This document shows, piece by piece, positions 8,336-18,026 of a stretch of DNA of 64,000 nucleotides. Positions within the stretch are counted from its first letter, which is position 1. Each line of letters starts with the position of its first letter. Under the pieces are notes generated by a model, which searched no databases, had not been told where the DNA came from, and saw nothing but the letters and a program-made list of their open reading frames with translations. The translations under genes were made by a program, and so were the position numbers. Location: contig CAWITA010000023.1 in NCBI GenBank assembly GCA_963838835.1, forward strand, positions 248,001-312,000, read 5' to 3'. The stretch comes from Bog-473 sp963838835 (lineage in GTDB: Bacteria; Actinomycetota; Acidimicrobiia; Acidimicrobiales; RAAP-2).

Positions 8336-8852
8336 CGTCGTGGTCCTCCTATCAGAGAGTGATGATGATCAAAGCGGACTATTCGGTCAGCTCCTCCCGG
8401 TCGTCGTTCCGCACTCTCACATCTTTCCTTCCGAACGTGTCTTGATCAACCTCTCTAGGTGGCCAGGGCACCGGGGAAGCGGGCTGCTTGCTCGCGTCCG
8501 GCTCGTACCCTTGGCTCGCTCAACGCTTCACTAAACCGCCCGTCGCCCGCCCTCGTGGGCCGCCTGTCGTGGAGGTCACGCACTCGTCAAGCAGGAGCGT
8601 TGGGCGAAATCGGAGTCTTGGCAGAGTTCGACTGCTGCGCGTAGGACCCTGGCAACGCCACTGGCGTGACAAAGCCCGAGACCGCGACGGTACGCCATAC
8701 GGCGCTTAACGGGCCGTCAGCGGATCGACAACGACCGTGTGCCGTCGGGTCACGGCGACCTAGCAGTGGCGACAGAGTGGGACCCAGTGCCCCAAAGCTT
8801 ATTCTGTGATCAGGATGCTCGAACCTCGAGGTCAGGTGACCGGCCGCCTGGG
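8336..8852. other. intergenic stretch, nothing recognised
   Basis: 517 bases between divergent-free minus-strand genes. Short frames on both strands show no family resemblance. The part next to 8336 should contain the promoter of the hydrolase. Confidence 0.4.
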
Positions 8853-9953
8853 TCACTGGGACGACGGAGCGCTCTGAGGCTCGCTGAACCGAACTGATCC
8901 GTAGCGCCGGCGGTAGAGCGAGTAGGCGACGATCCCAGCCACCAAGGGGAGCCAGTACTCGGCTAACCGGTAGGCCAGCGTGGCTAAAACGGCGCCGCGG
9001 CCGCTCACTCCGGCGAGCACGAGCAGGCCACTCAGGCTTGCCTCCACGATGCCCAAGCCTCCAGGGGTGGCCGGGATCAACGCGATCACGCCGGCTGCTG
9101 AGTAGGCAAGCAGAACGAGCCAGGCGTGTGGTTCACTTCCGGTCGCCCGTAACGTCGCGAGCAGGCAGAGAAAGTCGAAGCCCAGCCGTCCCACCTCGAG
9201 AAGAAATACCTGCTTCCACTCCCTTCCCAAGGCGCCACGTATCTGGTCGCGTTGGGTCAGAAGACGAGCATCGAGTCCGGTCAATGCAGCGTGGTGACGG
9301 CGAATCTTGTTCCAGATCCATTGGGCGACCCTCCCCACGAAGCGGAGCGGTCGATCGGTTTCGAGGAGCAGGATGCCAAGCCCGACATAGATGGCGAACC
9401 CCGCGACCCCGATGAGCGCAGTGTTGACAAGGGCATGGTTTACATGCGAGCCACCCAGCACCGCCGGAAGAGTGAGGATCGGTAGCATCAGGAGACCGCC
9501 AACACCGAGCAGTGACGACGTCGTCAATCCACCAGCGGCAGCGTCTGGGTTAATTCCCGCCGTCTCAAGCATTCGGAACTGCACGGCGGCGCCCGTGGCG
9601 GAACCGCCGGGCAGCACATTGGTCACCATGTTCCCGGTGAGCCCAGCCGCCACAACGGCAAACCACCCGCGGGTACGCAGGACGATCCGCTGAATCCCGA
9701 AGTTGCACACGAAGCTCGCCGCCTCGGCAAGAAGCGCCGCGACCAACCACACCCCGCTCAATTTTGCCAGCCTCGGCCACGCCCCGAACACTGCCGTCAG
9801 GCTCGGCAGCACCACATAGAAGGCGAGCCCGGTCACCACGAGGGCAACGATCCGCCCGATCACACGCTTGGGACCGTGGTGAGCCGATTCTGGCCGTCCG
9901 GTGGCCGTGGGTCCAGGTGACCCGTCATCTCGGGCCTTCGATCCCCGCTTCAC
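8853..9953 (-). CDS. flippase-like membrane protein (LPG_synthase_TM/UPF0104)
   Basis: A 366-residue integral membrane protein. It starts at a GTG that overlaps the stop of the upstream gene (GTGA), so the two are translationally coupled. After a polar N-terminus it has about eight hydrophobic helices with the family's conserved segments NMVTNVLPGGSATGAAVQF, GLTTSSLLGVGGLL and ALIPATPGGLGIVEASLSGL. This family includes the lipid-flipping half of MprF and AglD/YbhN-like proteins; no synthase domain is present. Likely role: translocating a lipid or glycolipid across the membrane, by inference. Confidence 0.85.
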   Translation of the reverse strand: MKRGSKARDDGSPGPTATGRPESAHHGPKRVIGRIVALVVTGLAFYVVLPSLTAVFGAWPRLAKLSGVWLVAALLAEAASFVCNFGIQRIVLRTRGWFAVVAAGLTGNMVTNVLPGGSATGAAVQFRMLETAGINPDAAAGGLTTSSLLGVGGLLMLPILTLPAVLGGSHVNHALVNTALIGVAGFAIYVGLGILLLETDRPLRFVGRVAQWIWNKIRRHHAALTGLDARLLTQRDQIRGALGREWKQVFLLEVGRLGFDFLCLLATLRATGSEPHAWLVLLAYSAAGVIALIPATPGGLGIVEASLSGLLVLAGVSGRGAVLATLAYRLAEYWLPLVAGIVAYSLYRRRYGSVRFSEPQSAPSSQ

Positions 9954-12406
9954 AGGTAGTCCCGCCTTCGCATCCACATGAGGGTGAACCAACCAACGAT
10001 CGGCGGGAGATAGGCCGTGAAGGTCCGCTGCACGAAGACCGCGGCCGTCGCCTGGTTCTTCGAGATCCCGGCTGCAGTGAGTGCCAAGATGAGGCCCGCC
10101 TCTGCGACCCCCATGCCGCCTCCTGCCGGTGATGCCGACGCCAGCACGCCTGCCATCGTCGCTACGATCACCAGCGCCGCTAAGGAAAGCTGGGTCCCAA
10201 AGGCGTGCAGTGCGGCCCCGAGGGCGAGGATGACGAGCAGTTGCGCCGCGATCTGGCCCCCGAAAAGTTGGACGACCTTGATCGGCTGCGTGACCAACGT
10301 CCTGAAGTTCTGAACAATCGTGGCGAACTTGGGTCGCAACTTCTCCCTGACGTGCTGACGCCAACGGGGAACGGCGAATATGGCCATCAGGGCGAGACCG
10401 ATGACGATCACGATGACGAGCAGTCCGTAGAGGATTTTGGCGTGGTTCCCCTGGTGCAGGCTGTGGCCAAAGTGAAACGAGCTCCAGGCGATCGGAAGGG
10501 CTATCAGGAAAAGGACCAATTTGATCAGGAGACTCGACAGGCTCAACAGCGCCCCCGAAGTGACGGCGGTGGTCGTGTCGAATCCCTGTTGTTGGTAGAA
10601 CCTCACTTGCGTGGCCAGCACCGCTGCGTCTCCGCCCGCCAAAGTTGTGAACGAGTTCGCGAGTTCCAAACCCAGAACGCGGCCCATCGGAAGCGCACCA
10701 GGAACGCTGCCCCGGTTCGAAGTCGCGCCGCCAAGGTACGAGGTCGCGCAGAGGAGCGCCGTGGCGACGACCCAACCCCATTGGGCGCTCTTGATGGTAT
10801 TGATCGAATGCGATGCGTTGATCAGGACCAGGATGAGCGCCCATCCTCCGACCAGAGATCCCAACGCGACTAGGACCTGGTTCCAGCTCAACCGTCTCGG
10901 CTCAATGAGCTCGGGGACCTCAATGCCGGCCTGCTTCGCAGTACTCGACCGGAGTTCCTCGAGTAACTGCTTTTTCCCCTTTAGCGCGACGGTGACAGCT
11001 GGGTCTAGGCCGGCTCGGCGAAGATGGCTCATCGCTCCGGGCAACAGGTCGGAGGGCACGACCCGCACGACCGATCGCGCGGCGCGATCGGGGCCGGCAA
11101 CGAGCGCTGCCGAAGCCAGGGCGCCTGCGAGGTCCTGATCCAACAGGAAAGCCGTGGCATTCGAAATCCCGCTGCGAAAGTCCACGAGGCTCGCCGTACC
11201 GTGGTCTACGTCGCCGAGAACAGTGTGCGGACTGATGGCACCGTGGGAGATTCGAGCCGACCTGAGGTCGAGCAATTGTGCGAACAGGTCGTCGAGGACT
11301 TGATCAGAGACTGAGTCCGGACCGAGCTCGTCAAAGGGTGTTCCCGACACGGAGCGAGCGATCAAAACGGCGTCGTGACTCGGACCGATCTCAGACGCGC
11401 TGATCACTTGAGGGACCCGGGCGCCCGACCGCGCCGCGAGCTGCGTGACCGACGACTCGTGTTCAACCTGTTGGATCCGGGTCAGACTGATGGCCGGTCC
11501 CGAGTTCCGATACATGATGAGCCGGTACAGCTTGCTGAGGAACTGGGCGTCCGCGGCGTCCCGGCCGTAGAACGACACGAGCAAGGACTCCCCCGAGTTC
11601 GTGACGACGACGTAGTGGGCGGCACCCCAGGTCTGATGCCGGGTCGGCAGGGCCGAGACCGCATCGATCCCGACCGTCGCGAGCGCCGCGCGCAGCTCCT
11701 CGCCGGAGGGCAACCCGAGCGGCGATCCCCAGACGAGGTGGCTGGCAGCAGTCACGCCCCAACCGATCGCCATGCTGCCGAGAACATTGGCCGGAAGGCC
11801 ATGGCCCGCTACGACGGTCGCGAGCACCGTGAGGAACACGATGAACTCGATGAGGCGCTGCACGGTCCGCGACAGGTAAGGAAGCCCTGCGGTCGCGACG
11901 CTGAGTGTCAAAGCCACGTGCAAGACGGGGAAGCTCAACACGTAGCCGTAGAACTCGATGCTGCGTGGTCGCCCGCCACTCGCCCCGAGCGCGAGGACGA
12001 GGATTCCGCTGACGACGAGCGTCCCTACGGCCGAGGCCGCCAGATCCCGCACCACCATCCAGCGTTTGGCCAGGCTGGCCATCACGAGGAGGAACGCAAT
12101 TGTCCCGAACGATCCGCCGATCCAAAAGAGAGTCACCAGCCAGCGAATGCCGTACGGAGGGGGGCTCAGCACATGCGTAATCACGTCTTCGGGGTGCGAG
12201 TTGGATCGGAGAACCAGCACCGCACCGAGCACCGCCAAGGAGGCGAAGATCAGCCGAACGCCGTCCGACCCCCGGCGCCTCCGCTGGCCGTCGCCAATCG
12301 GGGCGAAGAAGATCGCCCGCCACGACCTGCGAGCTGATTTCGTTGCCGAGGGGGTGTCGGCTCGAGCGGGGATCTGTGTGGCCACTGCTATTTCTAGTAG
12401 TGCCAA
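9950..12406 (-). CDS. membrane protein with pseudokinase-like and flippase-like domains
   Basis: An 818-residue protein in three parts. Residues ~45-245 hold several transmembrane helices; ~255-480 a soluble domain like the APH/lipopolysaccharide-kinase fold; ~510-810 an LPG_synthase_TM flippase-like bundle ending GGGMGVAEAGLILALTAAG. In the kinase-like part the catalytic loop reads RISHGAISPHTVL, where active relatives have HGDxxxxN, so the catalytic Asp is Ala and the Asn is Thr; LVDFRSG stands where DFG would be. It therefore looks catalytically dead, perhaps a sensor or scaffold. It is coupled to a second flippase-like gene downstream. Such three-part proteins occur in actinobacteria; substrate unknown. 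Confidence 0.82.
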   Translation of the reverse strand: MALLEIAVATQIPARADTPSATKSARRSWRAIFFAPIGDGQRRRRGSDGVRLIFASLAVLGAVLVLRSNSHPEDVITHVLSPPPYGIRWLVTLFWIGGSFGTIAFLLVMASLAKRWMVVRDLAASAVGTLVVSGILVLALGASGGRPRSIEFYGYVLSFPVLHVALTLSVATAGLPYLSRTVQRLIEFIVFLTVLATVVAGHGLPANVLGSMAIGWGVTAASHLVWGSPLGLPSGEELRAALATVGIDAVSALPTRHQTWGAAHYVVVTNSGESLLVSFYGRDAADAQFLSKLYRLIMYRNSGPAISLTRIQQVEHESSVTQLAARSGARVPQVISASEIGPSHDAVLIARSVSGTPFDELGPDSVSDQVLDDLFAQLLDLRSARISHGAISPHTVLGDVDHGTASLVDFRSGISNATAFLLDQDLAGALASAALVAGPDRAARSVVRVVPSDLLPGAMSHLRRAGLDPAVTVALKGKKQLLEELRSSTAKQAGIEVPELIEPRRLSWNQVLVALGSLVGGWALILVLINASHSINTIKSAQWGWVVATALLCATSYLGGATSNRGSVPGALPMGRVLGLELANSFTTLAGGDAAVLATQVRFYQQQGFDTTTAVTSGALLSLSSLLIKLVLFLIALPIAWSSFHFGHSLHQGNHAKILYGLLVIVIVIGLALMAIFAVPRWRQHVREKLRPKFATIVQNFRTLVTQPIKVVQLFGGQIAAQLLVILALGAALHAFGTQLSLAALVIVATMAGVLASASPAGGGMGVAEAGLILALTAAGISKNQATAAVFVQRTFTAYLPPIVGWFTLMWMRRRDYL

Positions 12407-12754
12407 CGGCCGCCGACGTCAATCGCGACTGCTCACGCGAGAGCTTCCACCCGGAAGGTGTCCCGTCCGCCGGGAGGAGTGACCCATCATCGTGCTTGGA
12501 ACTGTTCGTCCACAGCGAATCTTGACCATCCGAGTTGGCAATCAAAAGTGGGCCAGGGAAGGGACGGTAGCGAATCACCACGACCTCGAGATCCCGCTCA
12601 CAAGGACCTTCAGGCTGGCCATACTCTCTGGACAAGGAGAAGGGGAATAGGCCTCCTCAGCCCGGCGTCAGCAGCATGGCCACGAAGCGCCGCCGCACCG
12701 TAGCGATCGCGCGTCAGGCCGAGGGGCGTAACCGCTCCCGCCGTCAGCCCGAGG
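12407..12754. other. intergenic stretch with short IS-like repeat
   Basis: No gene recognised. TGGCAATCAAAAG at 12536-12548 matches 3454-3466. The promoter for the large membrane protein should lie near 12407-12450. Confidence 0.35.
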
Positions 12755-12987
12755 GTGGCCTGGCAGTCGACCGCAGTGTCCGTCGGGCTGGTGCTCGGGC
12801 TACCGCTTTGGGATCGGGCTCGGGCGCTTCTCGTGGGACGTCTTTCGCCGACCAGGTCTAGATGGTGCCGACCCGACGCTGGCGTCCATCATCTGCTGGA
12901 CATTGCGGTAGGGCGCTGGTGTGCGGGCGAACCACGGTCGCCGCCATCCCGGGTCGCATCGCAGCTCGTACGCCGCCCGCGGTTTAG
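12755..12987 (+). pseudogene. remnant of an FtsX-type ABC permease C-terminus
   Basis: Reading with frameshifts gives VAWQSTAVSVGLVLGLPL, then GIGLGRFSWDVF, then ADQV, and finally TVAAIPGRIAARTPPAV just before a stop. That order is the last transmembrane region and C-terminus of MacB/FtsX-like permeases (WQA...GxPxG...W..FADQ...PGR.AARTPPA). At least three frameshifts and loss of all upstream sequence show it is a dead fragment. No matching ATPase is nearby. Confidence 0.6.
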
Positions 12988-13097
12988 TGCGGATCGCGTA
13001 AAACCAAAGCAGCTTCGCCCAAGGAGCTGCTTCTCCGGATCCACAAGGGCAAGGGACCTGTCAGGATCCACGGATCTGAGCGACGACTCGAGCGTGG

Positions 13098-14210
13098 CTA
13101 CGAAGTCGAGCCGAAAGTTCGGATGTCCGGCCTGGCGCTCACAGCAATGATGTGGCGAAGTATCTCGCGGTAGGAACTGAACGGGTTGTCCTGACGGTAT
13201 GGCAGTTCATGCCTGATGCAGAAAGGCTTGACGATACGCTGCGCCTTCGCCAGGTTGAACCGGGGCATGGTGGGGAACAGGTGGTGTTCGATCTGGTAGT
13301 TGAGGCCTCCGAACATCAAGGTGGTAAGCCGGCCTCCAGTGATGTTCCTTGCCGTCATAATCTGACGTCGGGCGAAAGCGACATGGGCATCGGGGCCGAT
13401 CATCGGCATACCCTTGTGGTTCGGGGCGAAGATGCATCCCAGGTACAAACCGAAGATTCCCTGCTGGACACAGACGAAGGCGATCGCCTTAGCCGGCGGG
13501 AGCACCCACAACACGGCTGTCGCGTACAAGACTCCATGGACGGCTAAGAGCACCATTTCCGCCCAAGCGGATCGCCCGCGCCTCCGCAGGATTTCTTGTA
13601 CGCCGGTGATGTGCAGGCCCAAGCCCTGAATCGCGAGAAAGGGAAAGAAGAGCCATACCTGCCGCCGGGCCAAGAACAGAGAAACCGCGCCACGGCTTGC
13701 CGCTGTCTCGGGATCGAGCGTAAACGCGACTATCCCCGCCCCGATATCGGGATCCCGATTCACCTGGTTGGGATAAGCGTGATGGGCATTGTGCTTGGGA
13801 ACCCACCAACCAAAGCTCAGTCCGGTCAGGAGGTTCCCCATGCCAAGCCCCACAATCCGGTTGGCCCGGCGGGAACCAAAAATCTGCAGATGTCCGGCGT
13901 CGTGGCCGAAGAAGACCACCTGGGTGAACATCAGCGCCAAGATCGCAGCGACTCCCAGCGTGGCCCACGAGTCGCCGATAAGGAAGAATGCAGCCCAGGC
14001 GCCAGCGAAGCAGAAGAGGGTCAGTCCGATCTTGACCGTGTAGCTCCAGGGTCGCCGGGCCAGCAGGCCGGCTGCACGCATCTCCTCGGCCAACTCCCGG
14101 TAGTCATCGACAGGAGCGTCGAGCACGGCCGCCGGAGCGGATCCCACGACTCCGGTCGATTCCAGGTGGCCAGGACTCCCCAGACGATCTGCGGTGAGCG
14201 GCATATTCAT
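13098..14210 (-). CDS. membrane fatty-acid desaturase, front-end type
   Basis: A 370-residue di-iron membrane enzyme with three histidine boxes: HDAGH (~104), HNAHH (~139) and QIEHH (~306). A Gln in place of the first His of box three is the mark of front-end (delta-5/6-type) acyl-lipid desaturases. Plant and fungal versions carry a cytochrome b5 domain, absent here as in bacterial relatives. Paired hydrophobic stretches separate the boxes as expected for four transmembrane helices. It would insert a double bond into a membrane or CoA-bound acyl chain using O2 and an external electron donor. It stands alone; regiospecificity cannot be read from sequence. Confidence 0.92.
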   Translation of the reverse strand: MNMPLTADRLGSPGHLESTGVVGSAPAAVLDAPVDDYRELAEEMRAAGLLARRPWSYTVKIGLTLFCFAGAWAAFFLIGDSWATLGVAAILALMFTQVVFFGHDAGHLQIFGSRRANRIVGLGMGNLLTGLSFGWWVPKHNAHHAYPNQVNRDPDIGAGIVAFTLDPETAASRGAVSLFLARRQVWLFFPFLAIQGLGLHITGVQEILRRRGRSAWAEMVLLAVHGVLYATAVLWVLPPAKAIAFVCVQQGIFGLYLGCIFAPNHKGMPMIGPDAHVAFARRQIMTARNITGGRLTTLMFGGLNYQIEHHLFPTMPRFNLAKAQRIVKPFCIRHELPYRQDNPFSSYREILRHIIAVSARPDIRTFGSTS

Positions 14211-14285
14211 GGGAAGAGCTCTCGTTGAGTTAGCCGGAGCCGTGATTGGACGTGTCGGCCAGAGCGGTCTCAGGTGCGACCATCG

Positions 14286-14693
14286 TCAGGCCTCGCTGTA
14301 GGGGACGGGGTGGTTGCCCCCCAGCTCGACGAAACGGTCGTTAAGAGCCTGGGCGACCAGATCGTGATCGTGGTCACTGGGCACAAGGGTCCCGAAGAGG
14401 AAGGCTTCCACCTCGAGTGCAGTGCTCATACCGCCAACTTCGACATAACGAAGCCACAGGTCGGCCTGTGTGAGGCCGGCCCGTTGACGATATTGGTCGA
14501 GCACGTCGGCCGGTTGGATAGAGGTCACAGCGCGCCTGTGCCACGCGGCCAAGCCGTGCGCTGACATCGGGTACCCAAGAAGGAACCCTCCAACAAAAGC
14601 GAGGAACTCGGCATGATATCGCCTTCTCCCTGACATGCGACAGGCGTTGCCTGCCGCGTCAATCCCTCGCTGTCGAAGGTCCAGTGCATGCAT
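14286..14693 (-). CDS. hypothetical protein
   Basis: A 135-residue protein from the ATG at 14693: MHALDLRQRGIDAAGNACRM. It has a short amphipathic or hydrophobic stretch FLAFVGGFLLGYPMSAHGLA and an acidic helical C-terminal half (QADLWLRYVEVGGMSTALEV). I do not recognise the family. It is divergent from the GAF-ANTAR gene, sharing a 91-bp promoter region, which suggests but does not prove common control. Longer upstream starts would overlap that gene and are less likely. Confidence 0.55.
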   Translation of the reverse strand: MHALDLRQRGIDAAGNACRMSGRRRYHAEFLAFVGGFLLGYPMSAHGLAAWHRRAVTSIQPADVLDQYRQRAGLTQADLWLRYVEVGGMSTALEVEAFLFGTLVPSDHDHDLVAQALNDRFVELGGNHPVPYSEA

Positions 14694-14784
14694 GCTACAT
14701 CTAAAGAGCGAGGTGGGAGTGACGACCCAGAAGGAGCGGCTGCCTGGCGTAACATGAGAACGTACCGAAGCGCTCTGACCTGCT

Positions 14785-15531
14785 ATGACGGTTAACGAAC
14801 CCCCAACCACTGACGCCGATTTCACGGCTGCTTTGACTGCCGATTTTTCCGAGACGGCTCGGGCACTGCTGTCAGTTGGTGACGTCCACGACACTCTTGA
14901 CAAGGTGGCCAGCCTCGCTGTCGCCACGATCGACGGAAGTGACAGTGCCAGCGTCTTTCTCGTCGAACAGGCGGTGGTCGCAGCACCCGTCTCTACTGAT
15001 CCTGTCGTGGCGGAGCTCGATGCCGCCCAGCGCGAGACCGGTCAGGGGCCATGCCTCGATGCCATCGCCCAGGGGATGACCATCTACGCGGGTGACTTCA
15101 GTGACGAACGCCGGTGGCCCGATTTCGGGCGCGAGGCCACAGAGCGAGGGATCCGCAGCATGCTGGCCTGCCCGTTGTTCGTCGACGGAACGCTCGGGGC
15201 ACTAAATCTCTACGCTCGCTACCCCTTGGCGTTCGGAGTCATAGACCGGGCAAAGGCAGTGCTCCTCGCAGGGCTGGCAGCCGTCGCCCTTTCGGCAGCC
15301 TTGACCCACGAGGAGGAGCTGCGCCAGTCCTCGAACTTGCACGCGGCCCTCGCCACCCGGGAGCTAATCGGCCAAGCTCAGGGGATCCTCATCGAACGCG
15401 AGCGCGTCACCGCGGATCAAGCCTTTGACATCCTGCGGCGGGCCTCCCAGCACCTCAATCTCAAACTGCGGGATGTGGCTCAGTCACTCGTCGACACGGG
15501 CGAAAGACCGAAGACCGGGCCTCCTCGATAG
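14785..15531 (+). CDS. GAF-ANTAR transcription antitermination regulator
   Basis: A 248-residue cytoplasmic regulator. Residues ~20-170 form a GAF sensor domain (SVGDVHDTLDKVASLAVATI ... GPCLDAIAQG ... SMLACPLFVDGTLGALNLYA), followed by a linker helix and an ANTAR RNA-binding domain at ~182-236 (ALATRELIGQAQGILIERER, ADQAFDILRRASQHLN). ANTAR proteins bind paired hairpins in nascent RNA and prevent termination. This architecture is very common in actinobacteria. The target RNA is not evident in the window. Its 3' end overlaps the convergent DUF998 gene by 52 bases. Confidence 0.93.
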   Translation: MTVNEPPTTDADFTAALTADFSETARALLSVGDVHDTLDKVASLAVATIDGSDSASVFLVEQAVVAAPVSTDPVVAELDAAQRETGQGPCLDAIAQGMTIYAGDFSDERRWPDFGREATERGIRSMLACPLFVDGTLGALNLYARYPLAFGVIDRAKAVLLAGLAAVALSAALTHEEELRQSSNLHAALATRELIGQAQGILIERERVTADQAFDILRRASQHLNLKLRDVAQSLVDTGERPKTGPPR

Positions 15532-16307
15532 TGGCGAGCGGCCGTCTGCGGTCGGCCCGCCTGTGCGTGTGTGCGAGACAAGACCTGCAACAACCCCAAC
15601 GTAGCCAACGCCAACACGGTGACCAATCGCTCGGCCCAGCCCCGCAGCGTCGTCGGGCTCATCTCGAAGAGAACGATGGCGCCGAGCTGTGCTGCAGCCA
15701 GGCTCAGAAGCAGTCTGGCCTTCTGACTCGACATCGGTTTACGGACGAAATCGGAACCGAAGACGAATGCAGCTCCAGGCAGTGCGAGAGCGAGGATCCA
15801 CGTTCCGACGCTATGGATCGTTCCATCAACCGTTTCCGGGACTCGAAGGTGGTCGGTATTGAAGCCTGCATCGAGAAACAAGCCGATTGCCATGGCGGCA
15901 AGCATGAGCAGTCCGATGCGCCACCACCCCGACGGACCGTAGCTAAGCCGAAGGCTGGCCGCTGTTGTCAGTGTCCCCACCCCGAGCGCCAAGAACGCCG
16001 CTCGCATGAGCCAGCCATAACTGCCCAATGAGTATTCGCTGATGGTGTGCTCGGCAGGGTTCAAGTTGGCCCGAAGTCCATGCAGCGCCAAGACCGCCCC
16101 AACGAAGATCGAGAGTCCGGCGAAGCTCATGAGGTGAAACACTCCGAGCCAGAAGACCCTCACGGAAGAAAAGAGATCCGCAGGCTCGGGTGCTACGCCG
16201 GCCGAGCTGTCCTCCTCGACGCAATGAGGTCGAACGAAAAGTAGGCTGCGTCCCCACGGAGCGGTCTGCTCCGGCAAACCCTGAGATTGCAGGTGCACCG
16301 CGTCCAT
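15480..16307 (-). CDS. DUF998 family membrane protein
   Basis: A 275-residue protein with about six transmembrane helices. The signature AEHTISEYSLGSYGWLMRAA after the first helix and the downstream VDGTIHSVGTW are characteristic of DUF998, a family of unknown function. The first ~45 residues are polar and may be upstream of the true start. It converges on the GAF-ANTAR gene and overlaps its last 52 bases, so the final ~17 codons of the two genes share DNA. Confidence 0.82.
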   Translation of the reverse strand: MDAVHLQSQGLPEQTAPWGRSLLFVRPHCVEEDSSAGVAPEPADLFSSVRVFWLGVFHLMSFAGLSIFVGAVLALHGLRANLNPAEHTISEYSLGSYGWLMRAAFLALGVGTLTTAASLRLSYGPSGWWRIGLLMLAAMAIGLFLDAGFNTDHLRVPETVDGTIHSVGTWILALALPGAAFVFGSDFVRKPMSSQKARLLLSLAAAQLGAIVLFEMSPTTLRGWAERLVTVLALATLGLLQVLSRTHAQAGRPQTAARHYRGGPVFGLSPVSTSD

Positions 16308-17757
16308 GGTTCGGAACCCCGCTGAAATCGCCCGGTTATGTCGCGATTTTGATCGTGAGGGGCGGCGGCGTCAATCCAGGGGACAAGGTGGCTCGCACAG
16401 TGGCGGCTAAGCGGTCGACCGGCGCACGATGGGCACGAAGGGACCTCAGTACCTGGTCCGACCGCTTTGGAGTCTCTAGGTTCCTGTTCGTTTGGGTCCA
16501 TTTCCCGACCAATTCGGGCTGGCGTGAGACCATCCAACCAGGAGCGGAGTAACCATGGACCACCGTTGACCTGGGCCGACGGAACAGGCGGCCAGTTTCC
16601 GCTGTAGGACCAGGAGTTGGAGCCGTTGTGAGAGTCCCTTCGCTTGGGCCGGACGGCCATGCTGCCGGTCGACGTCGACCGTGCAGGCTAAACGCCTCGA
16701 CCGAGCCGAGGACCGTGCGTGCGCTTTCCCGAACTTGCCCGTCGAAGGCCTTGATTGGGTTGGCCTCGCTCTTGCGGGGTTCTCAGCTCGTTCCCCGCCC
16801 GACCGGGTGCGGCTGGCTCCATTCATTCACCGCTGCTCTGCCGTCCCGATTGGCGGTGGGCGACCTGAGGTGGCTGTCGTGCGAGTCGTGAACGACGCTG
16901 CGCACAAACCCGCACAGCGATCGTGTCGTCCTGCTGGTTCGATCGACGGTACGTAGGGAAAGCTCTAGCCACACGACTTCGAGAGTCACACGACTTCGAG
17001 CACTCGGCATTTCGCAGGATTGACGACGGCGTGTCCCACACCGCGGGTACGAGACCCATTTACTCCGCGATAGTCGGTTCAGCCGCGACTTTTGGCTGTG
17101 CGAACATTCCAGGGCGAGGGCAGGGATCGCCAACCTCGACATCTGCGGATAATCAATGGTTGACACACTAATGCGCGGTGCGGCATCGATTCGAAAGGCT
17201 TCTAACTGCCCTTTTTGTCGGGACAGAGCTATCCCGCAGCTGGTCGGGCAATGGCTGCTGCGCAGTCAGCTCTGCTCGAGCTGGATCTTGCCCACTCTGG
17301 TAACGAGGCCACCGCCTGACCGATCTTGATGAACCGTGGCGGCGGGAACAGCCACCGAGTGCTCTAGGCCACAGACCCCATCTCCGTTGGCGTTCCGGCT
17401 CTCCATGCGGCATGTAGCTGCGACGAAAGGACCGAAAAAGCGAACAACTTGATCAGTGACAGAGCGCGGGAGCATGAAGGGAGAACGAAGCAAATTCGCA
17501 GTAAGGGGCGATGGCCTCACCTTCTGTGTTGTGGGGTCGCCGTGGGAGGCGCTCCAAGGGCAAGTATGTGAACAAGAGCACGTTCGGAGAGTCTGGTACC
17601 AGTTCCGGCACTACACGGTCGTGTTCGGAAGGAGGAAGTAACCGACCACTCCGGGCGGGTTTCCGAGACTGTCCCCGGAGCAACGAAAACGTATCGTCTC
17701 GACGCGTCACCGTTTCGGCTAGGCACGCCCCCATACCACGGATACGCATCACATTGC
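16308..17757. other. 1.4-kb gene-poor stretch
   Basis: No reading frame on either strand matches a family I know; frames are short, broken and lack ribosome sites. Together with the remnants at 17758-18270 this looks like a decayed island. A minus-strand frame at 17266-17520 has plausible composition but no support. Confidence 0.4.
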
Positions 17758-18005
17758 TTGGCGGACGAGCTGTGGATCATCCGGCGACGTGGGTCGCATC
17801 AAGAGTGGCTTGAGGAGGTGTTCGCTGCGCAAGCGCACAACACACCACCGGTAACCCGCCGACGGGCCGTCGAGGCGTTGCATGCCGTCACCGACGTCTA
17901 CACGTGGAAGCTCCCGCGCCGTGCGCCGCGGCTCAGCTGGGCCGAAGCGAGCGTACGAACGAAGATCGAACTCGTCTCAGGCATGGTCGATCGCGACTCG
18001 AGGGA
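17758..18005 (+). pseudogene. remnant of a TetR-family regulator C-terminus
   Basis: The frame reads HQEWLEEVFAAQ, then RRRAVEALHAVTDVYTWKLP, then SWAEASVRTKIELVSGMVD. The ALxxxTDVYTWKLLRRDxxLSxAE pattern is the C-terminal ligand domain of a TetR subgroup. The DNA-binding N-terminus is not found upstream. It is followed directly by a glycosyltransferase remnant, which I recall as a usual neighbour of this regulator type. Confidence 0.5.
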
Positions 18006-18026
18006 CGGCCGACGACAACCACACTC

